DNA of 9,140 bases from an uncultured Myxococcales bacterium. GTDB lineage: Bacteria > Myxococcota_A > UBA9042. A program made the position numbers and the translations under genes. Shown here one piece after another: positions 7,336 to 9,140 of the stretch (the first letter of the stretch is position 1; every line of letters starts with the position of its first letter). Location: positions 1 through 9,140 of the forward strand of contig CALGHC010000171.1 in assembly GCA_937915965.1 (NCBI GenBank), in the 5' to 3' direction. Below the pieces are notes generated by a model, which saw nothing but the letters and a program-made list of their open reading frames with translations, was not told the origin of the DNA and did not search any database.

Positions 7336-8250
7336 ATGTTGGATTCTGATCGCGGGTCTGGACCGAATAGCGGCCCGCTGGCGGTGTTCCCCGGCGACGA
7401 GTTCGACCCGCGCGTCTACACCTTCTACGGCCGTCTGTTTCGGACGCTGTGTCGGCTCTGGTTTCGATTCACGCTGCGCGGCATGGAGCGCATTCCGGCG
7501 CAACAGTGCCTCTTCGTCGGCAACCACAGCGGCCTGGGCATCGTCGACGTCGGTTGTCTGCTGGGGGCGTGGCAGGGCCGATTCGGTCTGACCAGACGCG
7601 TCGTCGGCATGATGCACGTGACATTTGTCCGAGCGCCGCTCGCCGGCCGGCTGTTTCGCGGCTTCGGTGCGGTGATGGCCGCCTACGACAATGGCAAGGC
7701 CGCGCTCGCCGCGGGCCACGACGTCATGACCTTCCCCGGTGGCGACATCGACGGCTGCCGGCCCTTCTACATGCCGCGCGCGGTGCGATTCGCGACGCGG
7801 CGCGGCTACATCCGCCTCGCCCTCGAGGCCGGCGTCCCTGTCGTGCCGATCGCGACCATCGGCAGCCACTACACCTACCTGATGGCGCCCGGCGGCGAAT
7901 GGATCGCGCGCAACTTGGGATTCGAGCGGTTCACCCGCAACATCTGCGTGCCGCTGCCGCTCGCGTGCGTGGGCGTCGTGGCATCCATCGCCTTGGCCCT
8001 CGCCGGCGTCGTGCCCTGGTGGCTGGCCGCCACCGGGTTCATCGCTTCTCTGCTGCCGACGCCGTGGCGGGTGACCAGCGAGATCCTCGCGCCGATCGAC
8101 ATCGCTGCCCTGACCGCGCATATCGCCGACCCCGAAGCGAGGATCGAAGCGGCGCACGAGATCGTCTACGGCACCCTCGCCGAAGCGGTGAGGACGATGA
8201 GCCACCGCACGCCGCTGCCCGAGTCGCTGCGCCCCCCAGAATCGCGCTGA
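7336..8250 (+). CDS. PlsC/MGAT-like lysophospholipid acyltransferase family protein
   Basis: This 304-residue protein has the ordered motifs of the glycerolipid acyltransferase superfamily. Block I is GNHSGLGIVD (His64, Asp71), block III is FPGGDIDGCRPF (residues 133-144), and block IV is VPVVPIATIGSHYTYL (from residue 167). Such enzymes move an acyl chain from acyl-CoA or acyl-ACP onto a lysophospholipid, glycerolipid or similar acceptor at the inner membrane; the acceptor cannot be told from sequence. His and Asp are separated by six residues instead of the four of classic PlsC HX4D. I recall longer spacing from MGAT/DGAT2-like relatives, so this is probably a subfamily trait. A long hydrophobic stretch (about 203-240) may form a membrane hairpin. 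The ATG at 7336 lacks a clear ribosome site, and a GTG at 7384 is an alternative. It follows the large lipoprotein gene by 102 bp on the same strand and may be co-transcribed with it. Confidence 0.85.
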   Translation: MLDSDRGSGPNSGPLAVFPGDEFDPRVYTFYGRLFRTLCRLWFRFTLRGMERIPAQQCLFVGNHSGLGIVDVGCLLGAWQGRFGLTRRVVGMMHVTFVRAPLAGRLFRGFGAVMAAYDNGKAALAAGHDVMTFPGGDIDGCRPFYMPRAVRFATRRGYIRLALEAGVPVVPIATIGSHYTYLMAPGGEWIARNLGFERFTRNICVPLPLACVGVVASIALALAGVVPWWLAATGFIASLLPTPWRVTSEILAPIDIAALTAHIADPEARIEAAHEIVYGTLAEAVRTMSHRTPLPESLRPPESR

Positions 8251-8272
8251 GGCGGACGGGCGAATCGCGCCG

Positions 8273-8313
8273 CCCGCCCCGCGCTAGACGAAACCCGCCC
8301 CGTGCTACACGAA
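8273..8313. repeat. 21-bp imperfect tandem repeat spanning the DsrE2 gene stop codon
   Basis: Positions 8273-8292 and 8294-8313 match at 18 of 20 bases (both start CCCGCCCCG on the plus strand). The right-hand copy includes the last codons and TAG stop of the DsrE2-like gene. The left-hand copy repeats this as Phe-Val-TAG, seven codons further on and in frame, giving a second in-frame stop after the first. Confidence 0.85.
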
Positions 8314-8775
8314 GATCGTCTGCGCCCCTTCGGTCATCTCGATGAAGTCCATCGCCGTGATGACGTCCTTGACCTCGGGGAGCAGGTCGCTGCGGTCGTA
8401 CTTGAACATCTCCATCGCGAGGCGGCAGCCGTACATCTCCGTGCCGGTCTCGTCGAGCATGGTGATGAACTCCCGCACCGTCGGGATCTCAAGGCTGGCC
8501 ATCTGCTTGCGCATCATCGAGGAGGCCATCGCCTCCATGCCAGGCAGGCCGCCGAGCATGGTCGGCATGGGCATCGATGGGTTGCCGACCGTCGCGACAT
8601 GCAGGTGGTCGCACTTGTCCTTGTGGATCAGGTCGAGTCCCCAAAACGTGAAGAAGATCATCGCATCGACGCCGGCCATGCGCGCCGCATTGGCGAGGAT
8701 CAGGCCCGGATAGGCCATGTCGAGGCTGCCCTTCGAGCAGATGATGGCGAGCTTGCGCTCCGACGGGTCACTCAT
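8305..8775 (-). CDS. DsrE2-like (DsrE/DsrF/DrsH family) sulfur-transfer protein
   Basis: This 156-residue protein matches the DsrE2 branch, formerly labelled peroxiredoxin family. It has IICSKGSLDMAYPGLILANAA at the N-terminus, then IFFTFWGLDLI, GNPSMPMP, and a C-terminal MYGCRLAMEMF. In the family these mark the Rossmann-like fold, and the late cysteine (here Cys117) is the expected persulfide carrier; Cys13 and Cys55 are also present. Related proteins pass persulfide sulfur with TusA and rhodanese in sulfur oxidation or thiolation pathways. Some DsrE2 proteins are membrane-bound, but I see no clear transmembrane helix here. The start at 8775 is fixed by AGGAGG (8786-8781) 5 nt upstream; a longer in-frame start at 8871 adds low-complexity residues and is rejected. 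It lies 132 bp after the DsrC/TusE-like gene on the same strand, so an operon is likely. It is convergent with the acyltransferase gene. Confidence 0.9.
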   Translation of the reverse strand: MSDPSERKLAIICSKGSLDMAYPGLILANAARMAGVDAMIFFTFWGLDLIHKDKCDHLHVATVGNPSMPMPTMLGGLPGMEAMASSMMRKQMASLEIPTVREFITMLDETGTEMYGCRLAMEMFKYDRSDLLPEVKDVITAMDFIEMTEGAQTIFV

Positions 8776-8907
8776 GAGGTCCTCCTGGGCGATCGCCGCG
8801 GTCGCGGGAGCGCCAGATCGGGGGCGCGCGGTGCGCTCGGCTTGAGCGCGCGGAACACCACCTTGCGGCAACAGGCCGCGACTGCAGCGCGCCGCAGCGC
8901 ACTGCGA

Positions 8908-9140
8908 CTACAAGCAGCTCTTCGGCTTGGGCGTGCCGGCGATCCGCGCGACCAGCTTGCCCGGCCCCTTGGGAAAGAGCTTGTAGAGCTCCTTCATGCC
9001 GACGGTCGTGTGGGTCTGGATGCGGCGCAAGCCCGGCGAGGCGCCAGTCGACGCGAAGTCCTCGCGCACGAAGTTGATCACCTCCCAGTGGGTCGGCGTA
9101 AGCTGGACGCCGACCTCTGCGGCGATCGCCTCGCCGACCG
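8908..9140 (-). CDS. DsrC/TusE-family sulfur carrier, C-terminal part only
   Basis: The last 76 residues of the protein are in the window; its N-terminus lies beyond position 9140. The segment contains TPTHWEVINFVREDF, the RRIQTHT region and ELYKLFPKGPGK, and ends ARIAGTPKPKSCL followed by TAG. This is the diagnostic DsrC/TusE ending. The penultimate cysteine (CysA), which carries sulfur as a persulfide, is kept. The second conserved cysteine of true DsrC, 11 residues earlier in the CKIAG motif, is Ala here. One cysteine is the arrangement of TusE-type and DsrC-like carriers, so a role in tRNA thiolation or regulation is more likely than dissimilatory sulfite reduction. The DsrE2-like gene just downstream on the same strand supports a sulfur-relay function. 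Confidence 0.9.
   Translation of the reverse strand, partial: VGEAIAAEVGVQLTPTHWEVINFVREDFASTGASPGLRRIQTHTTVGMKELYKLFPKGPGKLVARIAGTPKPKSCL

Noticed and set aside
6490..8205. 571-codon open frame on the minus strand
   Set aside because: It is antisense to the lipoprotein and acyltransferase genes, both of which have clear protein families. The product is Arg/Asp/Val-rich and matches nothing.
8250..8304. Bidirectional terminator between the convergent genes
   Set aside because: A GC-rich imperfect hairpin (GGGCG with CGCCC) can be drawn, but there is no U-tract on either strand.

Overview
The window is GC-rich DNA (my estimate is the upper 60s percent G+C) with strong third-position GC bias. 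It carries outer-membrane-type lipoproteins, one of them a long cysteine-rich protein with repeated DGDxCxxG-like motifs. That style is common in Myxococcota and related former Deltaproteobacteria, so I infer a bacterium of that kind. No rRNA, tRNA, IS element or CRISPR array is visible. || Layout. (1) Positions 1-2571, minus strand: a very long Cys-rich lipoprotein gene whose 3' end lies outside the window. Its reading frame is broken once, exactly at a perfect 28-bp tandem duplication (1723-1778); removing one copy restores a single frame of at least 847 codons. (2) 2572-2868: a non-coding stretch upstream of that gene, with one AT-rich island that holds a perfect 15-bp palindrome. (3) 2869-3264, minus strand: the most interesting locus. 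A small DCC-family (DUF393) thiol-disulfide oxidoreductase gene is full length only if two in-frame TGA codons are read through. Both TGAs sit exactly where the two cysteines of the family's DxxCxxC motif belong, giving DxxUxxU. A hairpin with a GGGUC apical loop lies 16 nt after the second TGA and 25 nt after the first, as expected for a bacterial SECIS element. Standard gene calling would miss this gene or report only its 3' part. (4) 3279-3374: six 16-bp tandem repeats just upstream of the selenoprotein gene, inside the divergent intergenic region. (5) 3634-7233, plus strand: a 1199-residue lipoprotein with an acidic linker and carboxypeptidase-regulatory-like beta-sandwich modules, four of which start with Cys. 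(6) 7336-8250, plus strand: a PlsC/MGAT-like acyltransferase. (7) 8305-8775 and 8908-9140, minus strand: a DsrE2-type protein and the C-terminal part of a DsrC/TusE-like sulfur carrier that keeps only the penultimate cysteine. They probably form a sulfur-relay operon, convergent with the acyltransferase. || How the genes relate. The two lipoproteins are probably envelope or surface proteins of unknown role. The acyltransferase acts in lipid synthesis. The two genes at the right edge belong to persulfide trafficking. The putative double-selenocysteine protein is a redox protein transcribed alone. It is divergent from the large lipoprotein gene, and the repeat array lies between them. The Sec reading implies that the host genome encodes SelA, SelB, SelC and SelD, which cannot be seen here.
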